This document shows, in pieces, positions 12,648-23,259 of a stretch of DNA of 64,000 nucleotides (the first letter of the stretch is position 1; each line of letters opens with the position of its first letter). The DNA comes from Nymphalis io. Its lineage: Eukaryota > Arthropoda > Insecta > Lepidoptera > Nymphalidae. The notes under the pieces were generated by a model. That model was not told where the DNA came from and made no database searches. It saw only the letters and a program-made list of their open reading frames with translations. The stretch spans positions 930,001 through 994,000 of the forward strand of contig NC_065890.1 in NCBI RefSeq assembly GCF_905147045.1, written 5' to 3'. The position numbers and the translations under genes are program-made.

Positions 12648-15600
12648 TATCTATAGCATTCTAATCTAAAATTCATATCATTTTCTCAAACTTATTTCTT
12701 CTTATTATTATTAATTAATTATTTTATTTAATTAAATTTATAAATTGGATGTTGAGTGGAGACCGCGAATCGGCAAGCGCAACGTAGGGCGCCCTCCAGC
12801 CAGGTGGACCGATGACCTTAAGAAGGTGGCGGGCACCAACTGGATGCGGAAGGCGGAGGACAGGGATCTTTGGCGCACCTTGGGAGAGGCCTATGTTCAG
12901 CAGTGGACAACGATTGGCTGTTGATTGATTGATTGATTGATTGATAAATTGGATGTAAAAATCGAGGAATATTAACTATGCGCTTTTTACTAAAACATAA
13001 TACATTCAATTATACTTACTGTACTTATTCTATGTAATTATTATTTAGCGGAATTTTACTAACGCATAACCTGCTCAAGAAAAGATGTATTGCCGTTGTG
13101 AAAACTTGGTATTACAAGTGCTTAAGCAATAATGTGTTGTATAAATTATATAACATAGATTAAATATAACTATTTGATTATAGATGCATGTAGGTATCGG
13201 CGAAGGTGTACCGGCAAGACGTGTGCGTGTATCCTTTCGATCTGCGCATGCGTCACCTCGACACAGCTACTACACCGTGCGGGAACTGACCCTCGCTGCT
13301 AGATGCTTGTGTCATGGGCATGCAAAACATTGCACTGTAGATCATAAGGTAAGGAATCTATTCCACAAATATAACATAATAATAATATTATGAAACCTGA
13401 AATGCCTTCAGCGATTAAAGCGATTTCAGCTTTATATATGAATTGAAGGAAAGTATAAACAAACTTTTTATTATGATGTATTATATTATTTCAGACTGTC
13501 AAATGTGATTGTGTCCATGGCACTTGTGGTGCGCACTGTCAGCGTTGTTGCTCCGGAGGCGCGTGGCGTGCTCGAGAGCCCTGCGACCAGCCGACAGATA
13601 AAAGCGACTGCTCGTGTGGGGAGCGAGGTGCCTGCTCGTTTGATGATACGGGGGCTATATTATGTGTGAATTGCACGGTGAGTAAAGCTCCAGTTAATTT
13701 TTTTTATGTAGTTATATACCGCTGTTACTTAGATATTGGAAAGTAAAAAGTGTTAAGAGGCACAATTTGCATAACTAGCGAAGTAATAATGGAACGTAAT
13801 TGTACGTGTTAATAAACGTTATAGTGCTCTCAGGCAGGTAGATTGATTAATACCCTGAAGACGACAGCAGGACTTAATGAGATAGAAAGACAAAGAACCG
13901 TGACCTTCGTTGCATTTTGAGAGAGACCAATGTCCAACTGTGGACTACGATTGGATATACGAAATAATGGTGATGATTATAACAAAAATATTAATTCGGA
14001 AGCAAATTATAAGAATGTTGCATTGAAATTCGAAATTTAAATTTTAATAACGTGATTTTCAATTAACGGTTAATTAAGAATTGATTAGATGAATTACACA
14101 TCTTGTTACTGTCCAAATATATTTTAGTTGACATTATGTAATGTATATTTATTACATACACCTTAATACATATGAGTAATATTTTATTATTTCTATATAA
14201 GTATGTATTTACAAAAGAAAAGTAGTATATGTATATCAGTTGACTGGTTTCCATAGCACAAGCTTTGTACAAGCTTAATTTGGGATCAGATGGCCGTGTG
14301 TGAAAAATGTCCCAGGATATTATAATTATTATTATTTAATAATTGATACAACATTAGTCATTCCTTTATTTACAGGACAACCGAGCGGGTCCTCTCTGCG
14401 ACCGCTGTCTCGTCGGATATTATAACATACTACCAGACGACCCGTGTAGGCCGTGTAAATGTGATTCAGAAGGTTCCAATGGTACGTCATATTTATATAA
14501 CGAAGCTTTAGTGTTAGTGTAATTATTTAAACTCCAGAAATCATTAAAAAAATATTTTATTTTTTTATTTTCAGGGTCTTGTAAGTGGGATAGAAAGCAT
14601 CATCGTACAGTATGCTCTTGTAACCAAGGATTCAAAGGCGCTCAGTGTGACACTTGTGAGGATCCAAATGCTTCCTTTCCTAACTGTTTGGTAGAAGTTA
14701 CGACTGCGGGTTGCAAGTGTGACCCTCGCGGCATTGTCGACCCAAGCCGAGTGTGTGATGAAGTTTGCGAATGCAAGGTAATATGCCTACTAAACTTTGA
14801 AATTAAATCAAGTAAAATTACAGTTTGTAAAATATCCCACTGCTAGGCAAAGATCTCCTCTTCTATTGAGGAGTCAGTCTGATTGGTAGATTTCATGATA
14901 CACATACATATGTTATCACGACGTTTTTCGTCAACGCCAAGCATGAGATAAATTATAAGCACAAAATAAGCACATGATGATTAAGTTGTGGCCATCCTGA
15001 AGGTTTGAAGCCGCAATCTTCTATTAAGATTCATGTGTTCTAACTGGTCCATGAATGGTTTAGACATACGAAAGAATATACAATTATAAATAATAATACC
15101 GCCTCCGGTTACATAAAGTGATTTAACATTACTATGACTATAATATTCGCTATTGTTAGTTTGATATTTCTTCTGATTAATCCATAATAATTACGAAATT
15201 CACTACGTAATGTGGATTTAGATAAACAACATTTATCTTGAATTAATTGCACCCTGAAAGAATGATTTTAAAGAATGAATTGGTCTGTTGCAGGCAAATG
15301 TGATAGGTGAGCGATGCGATACTTGTGCTGCGGGGCATTTTGGGTTGAGTACATCACTTGCAACCGGCTGTGCACCTTGCTACTGTTCCCATGTAGCGTC
15401 GCACTGTACCGCTGACCTTACTGAAGGAAAGGATGTAAGTGTGTGTTTTTTACTTGTAATATATATATAAGAAATAAAATTACTGCCTCATTGATATCTC
15501 GTGCCTCACAAAGCACATTATGCCCTTGGTCTATCATGTGTTTGCGCTTGGACTTGTAAACTAATATGCGGTCTGCACAGTTAGCTATTAATCGTTGAGA

Positions 15601-18600
15601 ATGACCGTCGTGATCAAAGTCAACGAGAATGATGTCATCATCATTATCATTATCACATAAGAAATCAATTGTAATCGTTCTAAAATATATAATTATGCAA
15701 TATTTGCCAGTGAGCAAATTACAGGCTGCATCAAAAATAAGAACAATAGTCTATTGGCACTAAGAAGAGATATCATAATTTTAACATTACTTTAAAAAAA
15801 GCTATTTAATTATTTTTATTTATTTTATTTTATAAAATAGGTAGGTGGACGACCATTGGGCCACCTGATGGTAAGTGGTCACCAACGCCCATTGACATTG
15901 GCATTGTAAGAAATGTTAACCGCTTACATCGCCAATGCGCCACCGACCTTGGGAACTAAGATTTTATGTCCCTTGTGCCTGTAATTGCACTAGCTCACTC
16001 ACCTTTCAAACTGGAACACAACAATATATATAACAAGTACTGCTGATCATTAAAATCAATTATTCGTTTTTAACTATTATAAAAATGATACATGGTTGGA
16101 TAAAGCCATCTTACTATTTGGAAGAGTAAATAATCTTATGTTTAATATAATTTTTGAGGGCAGATTGTGTTGCCGTTGGGCGAGGCGTGGCTGATCAGCG
16201 ATAATGACACGTCTGAGACTGTTGTTCCTTCCGTCGACGAGTTGGGAAGGCCTTTCCTGATAAGCTACGAGGTTTGCATATTGAAATTGTTTTGTATCTT
16301 TATTAAGATAACAAAAAGTCAAATAACAACTTCAATGAATAGTAATGAAGGATGTTTTATAAAATGAGCAAAGTGACGTTAATACCATCAGCTGGTCGAT
16401 TCGTTACTAAATAATAATTCTTTTTTTTTGTTTTTAACGTGCAGGTTGAAGGCTGGGAATCGTACTACTTCGTGACCACATTATTGAGTGGCGAGCACTC
16501 AGCGGCGTACGGCGGAGCGGTGCGCGCCGCAGTGACGTGGGGCGTCGCGCGCGGGGACTCGGGCGGCAGCGCCTCGCGCGCGCCCGACTACGTGCTGCTT
16601 GCTAACGGTATGGCTGCAAGTTTCAAATAATTATTCTTACTTGAGTACCTTTTGTCAAAGTAACAGCTTGTAAACTTAACACGTCTGGTATTTTTTCTTT
16701 TCCTGTTTCCTACAGTTTTTTATTGTCTTTCTTCCACTTTAGGATTGCCTGGAAGAGTTCACTGTATTAGCGATAAGGTCGCCCGTCACATCTTCCTTCT
16801 TTGTTTAAATTTTATTGGTGTTCAAGAAAGAAATGTATTATTTTCTAGAAATTGTCATTAAATATTATTTATAATAACATAATTTTTCAGATGGTACCAA
16901 ACTCTCATATGGTAACTCAAGCTATGAGATACCTGGATTAATAGAATTGAAGGCACCTCTAGTAGAAGGCGGATGGTACTCCGGTTCGGAATATGTATCT
17001 CGCAACCAATTTCTTGACGTTCTCAGCGATCTCAAGGCTATCATGATACGAGCGCACTTTCACTTCGATCAAGACGAAGTAAGTTACCGAGGACTTTAAT
17101 CAAATACCTTTTTAACCTCTTATGGTTATGGGTTGGAAAATGGCAAAAATATATATCATAATTGCCAAGCTAAACTAAAGTAGCATATTATTATTTATTA
17201 AATACTTATTTATTAAATATTATGCTGTATTTTTGTTAACTAAAAACTATATAATTAATTATGTAAGTTCAATTGGTAGGTCCGTCTAGAAAGCGTCGAT
17301 ATAAAGGGCTCCCCGGCCGGAGTGCGCGAGACATGCTCGTGCCCGGCGGGCTACCTCGGCGCGCAGTGCACGCGCTGCGCGGCGACGCACGTGCGCCTGG
17401 CGCGCGCCCGCGGCTCTGCGCCCGCCTTCGAGTGCGCGCCCTGCGCCTGCAACATGCATGCTGGCTGTGATTCCGGTCAGTGATACATTTGACAGTTCGG
17501 ACCAAACAGACTTTTAGCATTAATTAATTACATTAAATGAGATGATGGGAGACTTTAATTATATCATGAGACTAAGTATCTTTGTGTGGTATTAAAAACT
17601 CACCTCTAATTTGTAACGTAACAAATGGAAAAGTATAATATTGAGAGGTTGATGACAGATTTATTTGTACTATATTTGCTTAACATTTTAATATATTAAT
17701 AATATTCTTTATATAATACTCTTACTTGAGCATTTATAATTATCAGATATTTTAAACATTCATATCGGTTTTCCAGTGGACGGTCCGTGCGGGCCGTGTC
17801 AACACAATACGACAGGGCCGCACTGTGAACGATGCCTTCCTGGGCATTACGGGAATCCTGTTCAGGTTAGTGAAGTATATACTATAATTTCTTGCTTATT
17901 ATATAGTTGATAGTAAATAGTATATCTAACACATGATGTCCGAAAAAGTAGTAGTGTTTAAAAGTTTCTATTTATACACTTAAGCCTTTTGTACAAACAA
18001 ATTGATAGGTAATAATAATTACTATTCATAAAGAAATATAATATAAACACGTGGATTCACTGTTTGTTGATATACGAATTCTTATGATTTCTTTTATAGA
18101 TGTTTTTTAATTTCTTTGTAACTTATAAATATAATAACTTTGCTTTATAATCTATTTAATCCTACAAAACAATAATTCAAAAGTGCTTGTAGAAGGCCAT
18201 ATTTAAATAAAGTACAAATATCGATTATAAAGTGACTTATTGTGCGTCAGGGTGCGTGCAAGCCGTGCGCGTGTCCACTGTACGAGGCGTCCAACAACTT
18301 TAGCCCGAACTGCGCGCTCGCATCAGCGGAGGGCGACGAATTCGTGTGCACACAATGCCCAGACGGATACTCTGGCGACCACTGCGAACTGTGAGTCCTT
18401 ATACATATTGAATAGTTTGTATGATAATAAAATAATTTGAATCTACATACTTGTAAGCTAGCTCCTAGACAAAGTGGTTTTTGTACTGAAATACCTACTC
18501 GTAGTTGAGTCTTTGAAGAAATATTGAGTTTGAATTTGAGTTTGCTAAGACATTTTGAGCAGCCCGGAGTAAGGAAGTTACTAAATTTATACTCTCGTGT

Positions 18601-19540
18601 CTCAGAAAGCACGATTAGGTGTGCTGCTTTTCCTGAAATAATCGTGACAGAAACGCTATATATAAAAGTTAGATGGTTTAAAGAATGCACACATTTGTAA
18701 ACTTTTATGTTAGCCGTGTAGTTTGTAATAGTCAAGAATTGTTTAAGCAATATGTTTTTATATGATTACAAATAAGGTTTATTGCTCCTTAGCTGTGACT
18801 CTGGCTACTGGGGCTCGCCAAGTACGCTAGGTGGCTCATGCGTGCCATGTGAATGTGGTGGAGGCCCGTGCCATGCAAGTACCGGCCGCTGTCTCGTATG
18901 TCCACCGCACAGCGAAGGCGAACGATGCGATCAATGCCAGGTAAGGTCATTTTGAATGAATATTCATTTAATAAATATTTCTGAAGATTGTCTTAAATAT
19001 GTTTTGTCTACAGGAAGGTTACTGGGCAGGCGGAAGTGAGAATGTTTCTTGTATACCGTGTGCATGTGGAAATGGAGCATTATCTCGTGCATGCGACCCG
19101 CGCACAGGACAGTGCACGTGTGCGCCCGGCTGGACCGGTCACGCCTGTGACACTTGTGCAGAGGGACATGGAGGTATGTTATTCTTTATTTTATTTACAA
19201 TCCATGATTTTTTATAATAACGTTATTTTGAAAACGTGACTGACGTGGTTAATTGTATATCTAGATGATTTCATAAAGCATACGATATAATTAAGTACTA
19301 ACACAAATACTTACATAATAGATCAGTAGAATCAATAGACAAAGTAAGTTATTGACGTAGTGAAGTGTCTCCGTACAGACGTGGATGAGGGCTGCCCTCC
19401 ATGCGCCTGCGGCACAGCGGCAACGACGCGCGCTTGCTCGGCGGTGACAGGGCACTGCGAGTGCGCGCCTGGTGCCGCTCCGCCGCACTGTCACACGTGC
19501 CTGTCTGAGCACTATGCGTTGCAGAGCACGGGTTGTTTTG
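10241..19540 (+). CDS. wb: laminin subunit alpha, wing blister-like (partial, 15 exons)
   Basis: This encodes part of a secreted basement-membrane laminin alpha chain, which assembles with beta and gamma chains and binds cells through its ends. Exons: 10241-10504, 13184-13348, 13495-13677, 14376-14481, 14575-14777, 15294-15434, 16164-16271, 16445-16607, 16891-17078, 17280-17475, 17777-17865, 18251-18390, 18793-18940, 19014-19173, 19379-19540. They total 2,416 nt (805 codons plus one base) with consistent phases and GT-AG introns. Domain order is LN (second half), LE1-4, LE5a, L4, LE5b and LE6-10. A first L4 splitting LE5 is the alpha-1/2 and Drosophila wb plan rather than that of LanA (alpha-3/5). 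The LN domain is about 35 residues shorter than in vertebrate alphas between PLENGE and YYTVREL. The 5' start and the 3' half (further LE, second L4, coiled coil, LG) are not in the window. Confidence 0.92.
10580..10690 (+). repeat. Tail-J LINE 3' fragment
   Basis: It contains GCCGGTTCTACATTCCGA, CAGTGGTAGCTT and ATTCAAAAGTATTTGT, ending near ATTGATTTTAATT. The best copy of this tail is at 49.7-49.9 kb. Confidence 0.6.
11070..11165 (+). repeat. Tail-J fragment, degenerate
   Basis: Blocks GTAGAATCTACATT, AGTGGCAGC, CGATTCGAAAGTACTTGTAA and AATAAAAATATATGATTTAA match Tail-J in order. Confidence 0.55.
11275..12035. other. GC-rich, CpG-rich island in a laminin intron
   Basis: About 760 bp of clearly higher GC and CpG content than the flanks. 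It holds repeated short themes such as GTGGACGCATACTAAG, CACTATGGACGCAAACG and forward and reverse forms of AAGCGAGCGTTCACA/TGTGAACGCTCGCT. No frame stays open across it and it does not match the laminin domains. A non-autonomous DNA transposon is one reading; a regulatory region is another. Confidence 0.4.
12035..12172 (-). mobile_element. SINE-D fragment
   Basis: The reverse strand matches the middle of SINE-D (ATTCCACCACGCT, ACATGTGTCAGAATTTC, ACATGCAGGTT, TTCCTTCACC). Both ends are missing. Confidence 0.75.
12379..12604 (-). mobile_element. SINE-A with internal deletion
   Basis: It starts with the poly-T run and TATAGAATAGGAAGGCGG. Between GGAACACAA (about 12,587) and AGCCCTACCACCAG roughly 75 bp of the family are missing compared with the 2.6 kb copy. 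An (AT)n tract follows directly. Confidence 0.85.
12605..12642. repeat. (AT)n microsatellite
   Basis: About 38 bp of uninterrupted AT dinucleotides directly beside the 5' end of the SINE-A. Confidence 0.95.
12753..12943 (+). mobile_element. RTE LINE, 5'-truncated 3' end with target duplication
   Basis: It encodes an intact C-terminus with GRPPARWTDDLKKVAG, NWMRKAEDRDLWRT and EAYVQQWTTIGC, then a stop at 12,922-12,924 and a TTGA repeat tail. The 13-bp sequence ATAAATTGGATGT flanks it at 12,740-12,752 and 12,944-12,956. This looks like a young insertion into the laminin intron, in the sense orientation of the gene. Confidence 0.93.
13184..13348 (+). CDS. wb: laminin alpha exon: end of LN and start of LE1
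   Basis: Acceptor GATTATAG, donor AAG|GTAAGG, 55 codons, phase 0. It encodes VRVSFRSAHASPRHSYYTVR and then CLCHGHAKHC, the typical LN-to-LE1 junction. The stretch before YYTVREL is short for the family. Confidence 0.92.
13495..13677 (+). CDS. wb: laminin alpha exon: LE1 end and LE2
   Basis: Acceptor TATTATTTCAG, donor ACG|GTGAGT, 61 codons, phase 0. Contains CDCVHGTCGAHCQRCC and further LE cysteines (CSCGERGACSFDD). Confidence 0.93.
13840..13975 (+). repeat. degenerate RTE LINE 3' tail
   Basis: GAGAGACCAATGTCCAACTG and TGGACTACGATTGG match the RTE tail seen at 12.89-12.92 kb with many substitutions. Confidence 0.6.
14190..14325 (+). mobile_element. SINE-B 3' part
   Basis: It matches the SINE-B family from TATATAAGTATGTATTTAC to TGAAAAATGTCCCAGGAT; the tRNA-like head is absent. 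Confidence 0.8.
14376..14481 (+). CDS. wb: laminin alpha exon: LE2-LE3
   Basis: Acceptor TTTATTTACAG, donor G|GTACGT, starts phase 0 and ends phase 1. Encodes AGPLCDRCLVGYY and CRPCKCDSEG. Confidence 0.93.
14575..14777 (+). CDS. wb: laminin alpha exon: LE3-LE4
   Basis: Acceptor TTTTATTTTCAG, donor AAG|GTAATA. Starts phase 1 and ends phase 0. Encodes SCKWDRKHHRTVCSC, GAQCDTCEDP and the cysteines of LE4. Confidence 0.93.
14830..15062 (-). mobile_element. SINE-D copy, diverged
   Basis: The reverse strand follows SINE-D from the AGCAGTGGGA-type 3' end (ATCCCACTGCTAGGC here) to GGACCAGTTAGAACACATGAATCT near the head. It is interrupted by small deletions. Confidence 0.75.
15294..15434 (+). CDS. 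wb: laminin alpha exon: LE4 end and LE5a
   Basis: Acceptor CTGTTGCAG, donor GAT|GTAAGT, 47 codons, phase 0. Encodes GERCDTCAAGHFGL and then CAPCYCSHVASHC, the half LE repeat that precedes the L4 domain. Confidence 0.93.
15830..16046 (-). mobile_element. SINE-A copy in a laminin intron
   Basis: Begins with the TTTTATAAAATAGGTAGG form of the tail and follows the family to GGAACACAACAATA; the 5' 80 bp are missing. Confidence 0.85.
16164..16271 (+). CDS. wb: laminin alpha exon: start of L4 domain
   Basis: Acceptor GAGGGCAG, donor GAG|GTTTGC, 36 codons, phase 0. Ends with RPFLISYE, matching the start of the laminin IV type A beta-sandwich. Confidence 0.88.
16445..16607 (+). CDS. wb: laminin alpha exon: L4 domain
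   Basis: Acceptor TTAACGTGCAG, donor G|GTATGG, starts phase 0 and ends phase 1. Encodes WESYYFVTTLLSG and APDYVLLANG. It is very GC-rich compared with the introns. Confidence 0.9.
16700..16805 (+). repeat. Tail-K LINE 3' fragment
   Basis: Contains GATTGCCTGGAAGAGTTC, GCGATAAGGTCGCCC and ACATCTTCCTTC, a pattern shared in reverse with 7.24-7.33 kb. It lies in the intron between two L4 exons. Confidence 0.6.
16891..17078 (+). CDS. wb: laminin alpha exon: L4 domain
   Basis: Acceptor TTTTTCAG, donor GAA|GTAAGT, starts phase 1 and ends phase 0. Encodes EGGWYSGSEYVSRNQFLDVL and LKAIMIRAHFH, the conserved core of laminin IV domains. Confidence 0.93.
17280..17475 (+). CDS. wb: laminin alpha exon: end of L4, LE5b and start of LE6
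   Basis: Acceptor AATTGGTAG, donor G|GTCAGT, starts phase 0 and ends phase 1. Encodes VRLESVDIKGSP (L4 exit), CSCPAGYLGAQCTRC and CACNMHAGC. Confidence 0.93.
17777..17865 (+). CDS. wb: laminin alpha exon: LE6
   Basis: Acceptor GTTTTCCAG, donor CAG|GTTAGT, starts phase 1 and ends phase 0. Encodes CGPCQHNTTGPHCERC and PGHYGNPVQ; NTT is a possible N-glycosylation site. Confidence 0.93.
18165..18235 (+). repeat. Tail-J fragment
   Basis: AATTCAAAAGTGCTTGTAGA, then AATAAAGTACAAATATCGATT, match the end of Tail-J. Confidence 0.5.
18251..18390 (+). CDS. wb: laminin alpha exon: LE7
   Basis: Acceptor GTGCGTCAG, donor CT|GTGAGT, starts phase 0 and ends phase 2. Encodes GACKPCACPLYEASNNFSPN and CTQCPDGYSGDHCE. 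Confidence 0.93.
18515..18640 (+). repeat. degenerate SINE-C fragment
   Basis: AGCAGCCCGGAGTAAGGAAG and CTCAGAAAGCACG match the SINE-C body in order; the rest has decayed. Confidence 0.5.
18793..18940 (+). CDS. wb: laminin alpha exon: LE7 end and LE8
   Basis: Acceptor GCTCCTTAG, donor CAG|GTAAGG, starts phase 2 and ends phase 0. Encodes CDSGYWGSPSTLGGSC and CPPHSEGERCDQCQ. Confidence 0.93.
19014..19173 (+). CDS. wb: laminin alpha exon: LE8 end and LE9
   Basis: Acceptor TTTGTCTACAG, donor G|GTATGT, starts phase 0 and ends phase 1. Encodes EGYWAGGSENVSCIPCACG and CTCAPGWTGHACDTC. Confidence 0.93.
19379..19540 (+). CDS. wb: laminin alpha exon: LE10, last laminin exon seen
   Basis: Acceptor CTCCGTACAG, donor TTT G|GTGAGT, starts and ends phase 1. 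Encodes CPPCACGTAATTRAC, CECAPGAAPPHCHTC and ends GCF. The next LE repeat must begin in an exon starting with two bases that complete a codon opened by G. I find no cysteine-rich segment of that kind in the remaining 44 kb. Confidence 0.92.
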
Positions 19541-21820
19541 GTGAGTACCTTAACTATTGTTGTAACACTAATAAACTTCGGTCGATGAATCAACACGTTC
19601 GTAAATGTGGCGCAAACTATTATTATTGAAGTTTAAGCATCTTAGCTCTCGGTAAAAGGTAGGGGCGGGGAATAGGCATAATATTTCGAGCGTCAGGTAG
19701 CCTCAGCATAAGATTGCAAGCGTCAGTTGACGTCAAAGTAAGATTTGTTATTTACTCATCAATTCTCGTGAGTATATTGGCACTCACAACATTTTTTTCA
19801 AATAAAATTCCTTCCGCTGTTGTGCAAATATAATGTTTATAGTCACGTCATGTCGTGAAGTAAATTAAAAAAATAGTCTAAGCCACAGTGATTAAGAATC
19901 AATCTACGAAAGCTACAATTAGTAAACACAATATGACCAATACAGAGAGCAATATTTCCTGTGAAACAAATTGCTATTTTATTTTTTGCAGGCGTTGTAA
20001 AAGAAAAGTATCACCAGGCAATCGATAGATGTATTTAAAAAAGTAACTTATACACACTAATACTCTACGTGCATTGCAATGACTCTTTTAATCTTTCTGT
20101 ATAAAAATATCCAAATGACTTTTTTTCGCAACAAGAAAAAGATCATCACAATAATTATATGAACGGTGTATGTAGGAACATATGCATAATAATATTTTTT
20201 CAACAATATTATTCACAATTTTTCGCGCACCGCGTATCCCGTTACGGCAAATAGCATGACACTCTCTAATCCCGTCATGCCTCTCCATCTCTACTTCCTT
20301 GTTTGTCCATGATGCGTACACTAATTACTCCATCACTATAAAAAAATATGTAATTTATTAACAAACCTATGTGTATATTTATTTCACTTACTTTAATTAT
20401 CTTTATTATAAATTATTTCAACAACCATTTATTTCAATGTTTCACATCTCTTGGGTGTCCCGTGACAGCTTTTTTTACCGGTAATTATTAATAATATTGA
20501 CTAAAAATGTTTACTGAATCGCCAAGAATTAATTTAAAATGTGAATTTTTCAAACGGACGATGAAGTCCGATGTTATTATCACCAGCGAAAACGGTAAAG
20601 GTAATACAGAGTACACCACAGTGCACGTAAAATATATTATTATTGAACATAAAATGGTTATAGCAAACTATTGTTGTACAAGTGCAGTATTATAGTTTTT
20701 CGAAACAAAATGGTAACTAAAATAACTACACATTATATTTGAACAACATTTAATTTGTAGTTTTTTTTTGGGTGATTTTGTAGCTTGAAAGTATATAATT
20801 TTATACATAATAAGTTTTATAACATCCATAGAACGTATGTACTTTTAGCGTGTAGGCTATCTTGAGATACTGAGGCGTATATTATTCAGAGACGGATCCA
20901 GGTATGAGTCTAGCCAATACCCAAAGACCGAAGAAATAATATATTTTTATTAAGACACGTCACAATTATTTGAGTACCCTGTACGACTGATCAATACATT
21001 ATAATAATCTAATAAGAAATTGTTATGATGTCGTCATCATACCAAATATGAAGTACAACTAAAAAGGCGACGTCGATGCCGTCAGCGGCACATACTTTTT
21101 ATATTGCATAAAACAAAGTTATTCCGTATTTACGTGATCGTACATACGATACGTATACGATACGTACGTACTTTATCTATATATAAGTTAGGAGACGTTT
21201 TTTTGAAATGCCTAACTGAAAAACGAGTCCTTTATCAAATTGCTAGCTATCACAGCTGCGTCCGGAAATCTCGGTTCGAATGTCAGATTAAATAAAAATT
21301 TAAATAATTGTTTTTTCGTGTATATAGTTTATCTGCACGAAAGTGTACTTGGAAGCTGTATATTTTCAATCGAGCGATTGAACACGTGCGTGCGGCGCGA
21401 TCACTTCAAAGAGTCGCTTGCGGTTTCATAAACATCGTTTTGGGTATACTATGAAATAAACAATTTTATGTTTATGTGTTATTGTGAAGGATGCGGTTAG
21501 GTTTCACTTGCCTATGTATTTTCGTTATGTATATAACCTATAAATTTAAATTCAACATAAATGTCTACGGGATAGCTGTGAGGTAAAATTTCGTACAGGT
21601 AAATCTCTTTGTTTAAAAGCAATTAAAAAAATATATGTTCATAATAGTTTATTTTTATAGAAAAAATAGTTTTTGCCAAAAAACTTAACATACAATGTTT
21701 ATTCTGATTATGTGTATAGATAATATAAATAATAATAGTAAAATAAGGTAAAAAAAAAAAACATTTTCCTGGTTAATTTTGCCAAAGCGCCCAAAATCAA
21801 AGGCCAGTCGCCAGGTATAG
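19541..21820. other. AT-rich sequence after the last laminin exon
   Basis: No laminin-like exon or other coding segment is visible. Short GC-richer patches near 19.65-19.73 kb and 20.2-20.3 kb have no sustained frame with splice sites. Confidence 0.55.
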
Positions 21821-21824
21821 TGTA

Positions 21825-22065
21825 CAAGAGCACAAGTGTGTACTAAAACAGGCTTCTTATTACCTCACACTTATGAATAGAATGATATCAAGCTGTAGTA
21901 ATAGAGAGCTCACGGCGAACGGCTGTAAGTGCTCTACGAGGCACAGGAGTGTGACATCACCAATATTAAATCCGGATTAATACTAATACTGTTTTCTTCT
22001 GTGAGATAAACCCAACTCTGTTCAATTTGTCCGACTCAGGATTTTAACTCAGAACTTCAAGATTT
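21825..22065 (-). repeat. degenerate SINE-C copy
   Basis: Scattered blocks (GCACAAGTGTGT, GTGCTCTACGAGGCACAGGA, GAGATAAACCCAA) follow SINE-C in reverse order with many substitutions. Confidence 0.5.
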
Positions 22066-22069
22066 AAAT

Positions 22070-22264
22070 ATTTTTTTTTATAGAATAGAAAGGCGGACGA
22101 GCATATGGGCCACCTTATGGTAAGTGGTCACCGACGCCCATAGACATTGGCATTGTAAGAAATGTTAACCATTGCTTGCATCACAAACCGATGAGTGGAT
22201 GGAAATTCTGATGGGTGGATGGTACCTACCCAGACGAGCTTGCACAAAACTCTACCACCAATAA
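22070..22264 (-). mobile_element. SINE-A with internal deletion
   Basis: The poly-T and TATAGAATAGAAAGGCGG start is followed by the family up to ACCATTGCTTGCATC. The sequence then jumps to the GGTACCTACCCAGACGAG 5' end. Confidence 0.85.
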
Positions 22265-22879
22265 TAAACTGCAGTTAACAAAGACGATACCAATAAGATA
22301 ACAAAAATTATACTTATATAAATCACGTCATCCACGTGACATCAAAACGTCCACTCCATGATGATCGGAAACGTAGCCATACCGATATTTAAAAAGCATT
22401 CCTCGATAAATAACGTACTTGAAACAGGACTGTTTACATATATTGAACTCATTGTAACAAATTTCGAAGTTTTTAAATTATCTACATTTAACACGTATAT
22501 ATAACTTTGCTTTGATATTTGAGGATCAACGTACTCTTAAACTAAACTATCTGCACCAGCTGCGCCCGCGCAGATTGCCTTTGATGATATACCACGTAAA
22601 TATACGAGGTATTTCCAGAACTTAATTAATTATAATTATTGCAACACTTTAGTTGCATTTTAGTAATAAATAACATTATTCGTTACCCTCAGTGGTTATT
22701 TTAGTAATGTTACTGTATATGTGTGTGTGTGCATCGGATAACACAATTTAAAATAAGATGCTAACTAGATATGAAATATTTAAAAAAATTAAACACGAGT
22801 TGCTGTACTGAAATTAATATACGGTTATTACCCGATATGTGATAGGCTCAATAAATAGTTATATTTCAAATAGTTTATA

Positions 22880-23060
22880 ATTCATCCCGGGCTTGTCGGT
22901 GAAGAAAAACTTTGTGAGGAAATCTCCATGTGTTTAATTTCACCGAAATTCTGCCACATGTGTATTCCACCAACCCGCATTGGAGCAGTGTACCAGAATA
23001 AGCTTCAAACGTTCTACTCAAAAAAAAAGGAGAGGAGACCTTAGCTTAGCTGTTTGACAT
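22880..23060 (+). mobile_element. SINE-D fragment
   Basis: Matches the 3' two-thirds of SINE-D (GAGGAAATCTCCATGTG, ATTCTGCCACATGTGTATTC, GGAGAGGAGACCTTAGC). The tRNA head is missing. Confidence 0.8.
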
Positions 23061-23259
23061 TACTGGATACTGGATTGGATCGGATCATTTCCTACGTATT
23101 TAATCGAGTAATCACACAGGCTCACTCAACGTTCACTTTCGAAAACAGCGATGAGAAATATTCATGTTTGAATATTACGCTTTCAATTCGAGATCACGTG
23201 CTGTAAGCACAATTAATAGTCTTTAAATAATTACATAACAATAACAGTTTTTTTTTCAG

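Noticed and set aside
15418..15717. 99-codon minus-strand ORF in a laminin intron
   Set aside because: It overlaps a laminin exon end and a decayed repeat; its acidic run (DNDNDDD) comes from an ATC-type simple sequence.
17269..17520. arginine- and serine-rich ORF on the minus strand
   Set aside because: It is the antisense shadow of a GC-rich laminin exon with intact splice sites and LE/L4 motifs on the + strand.
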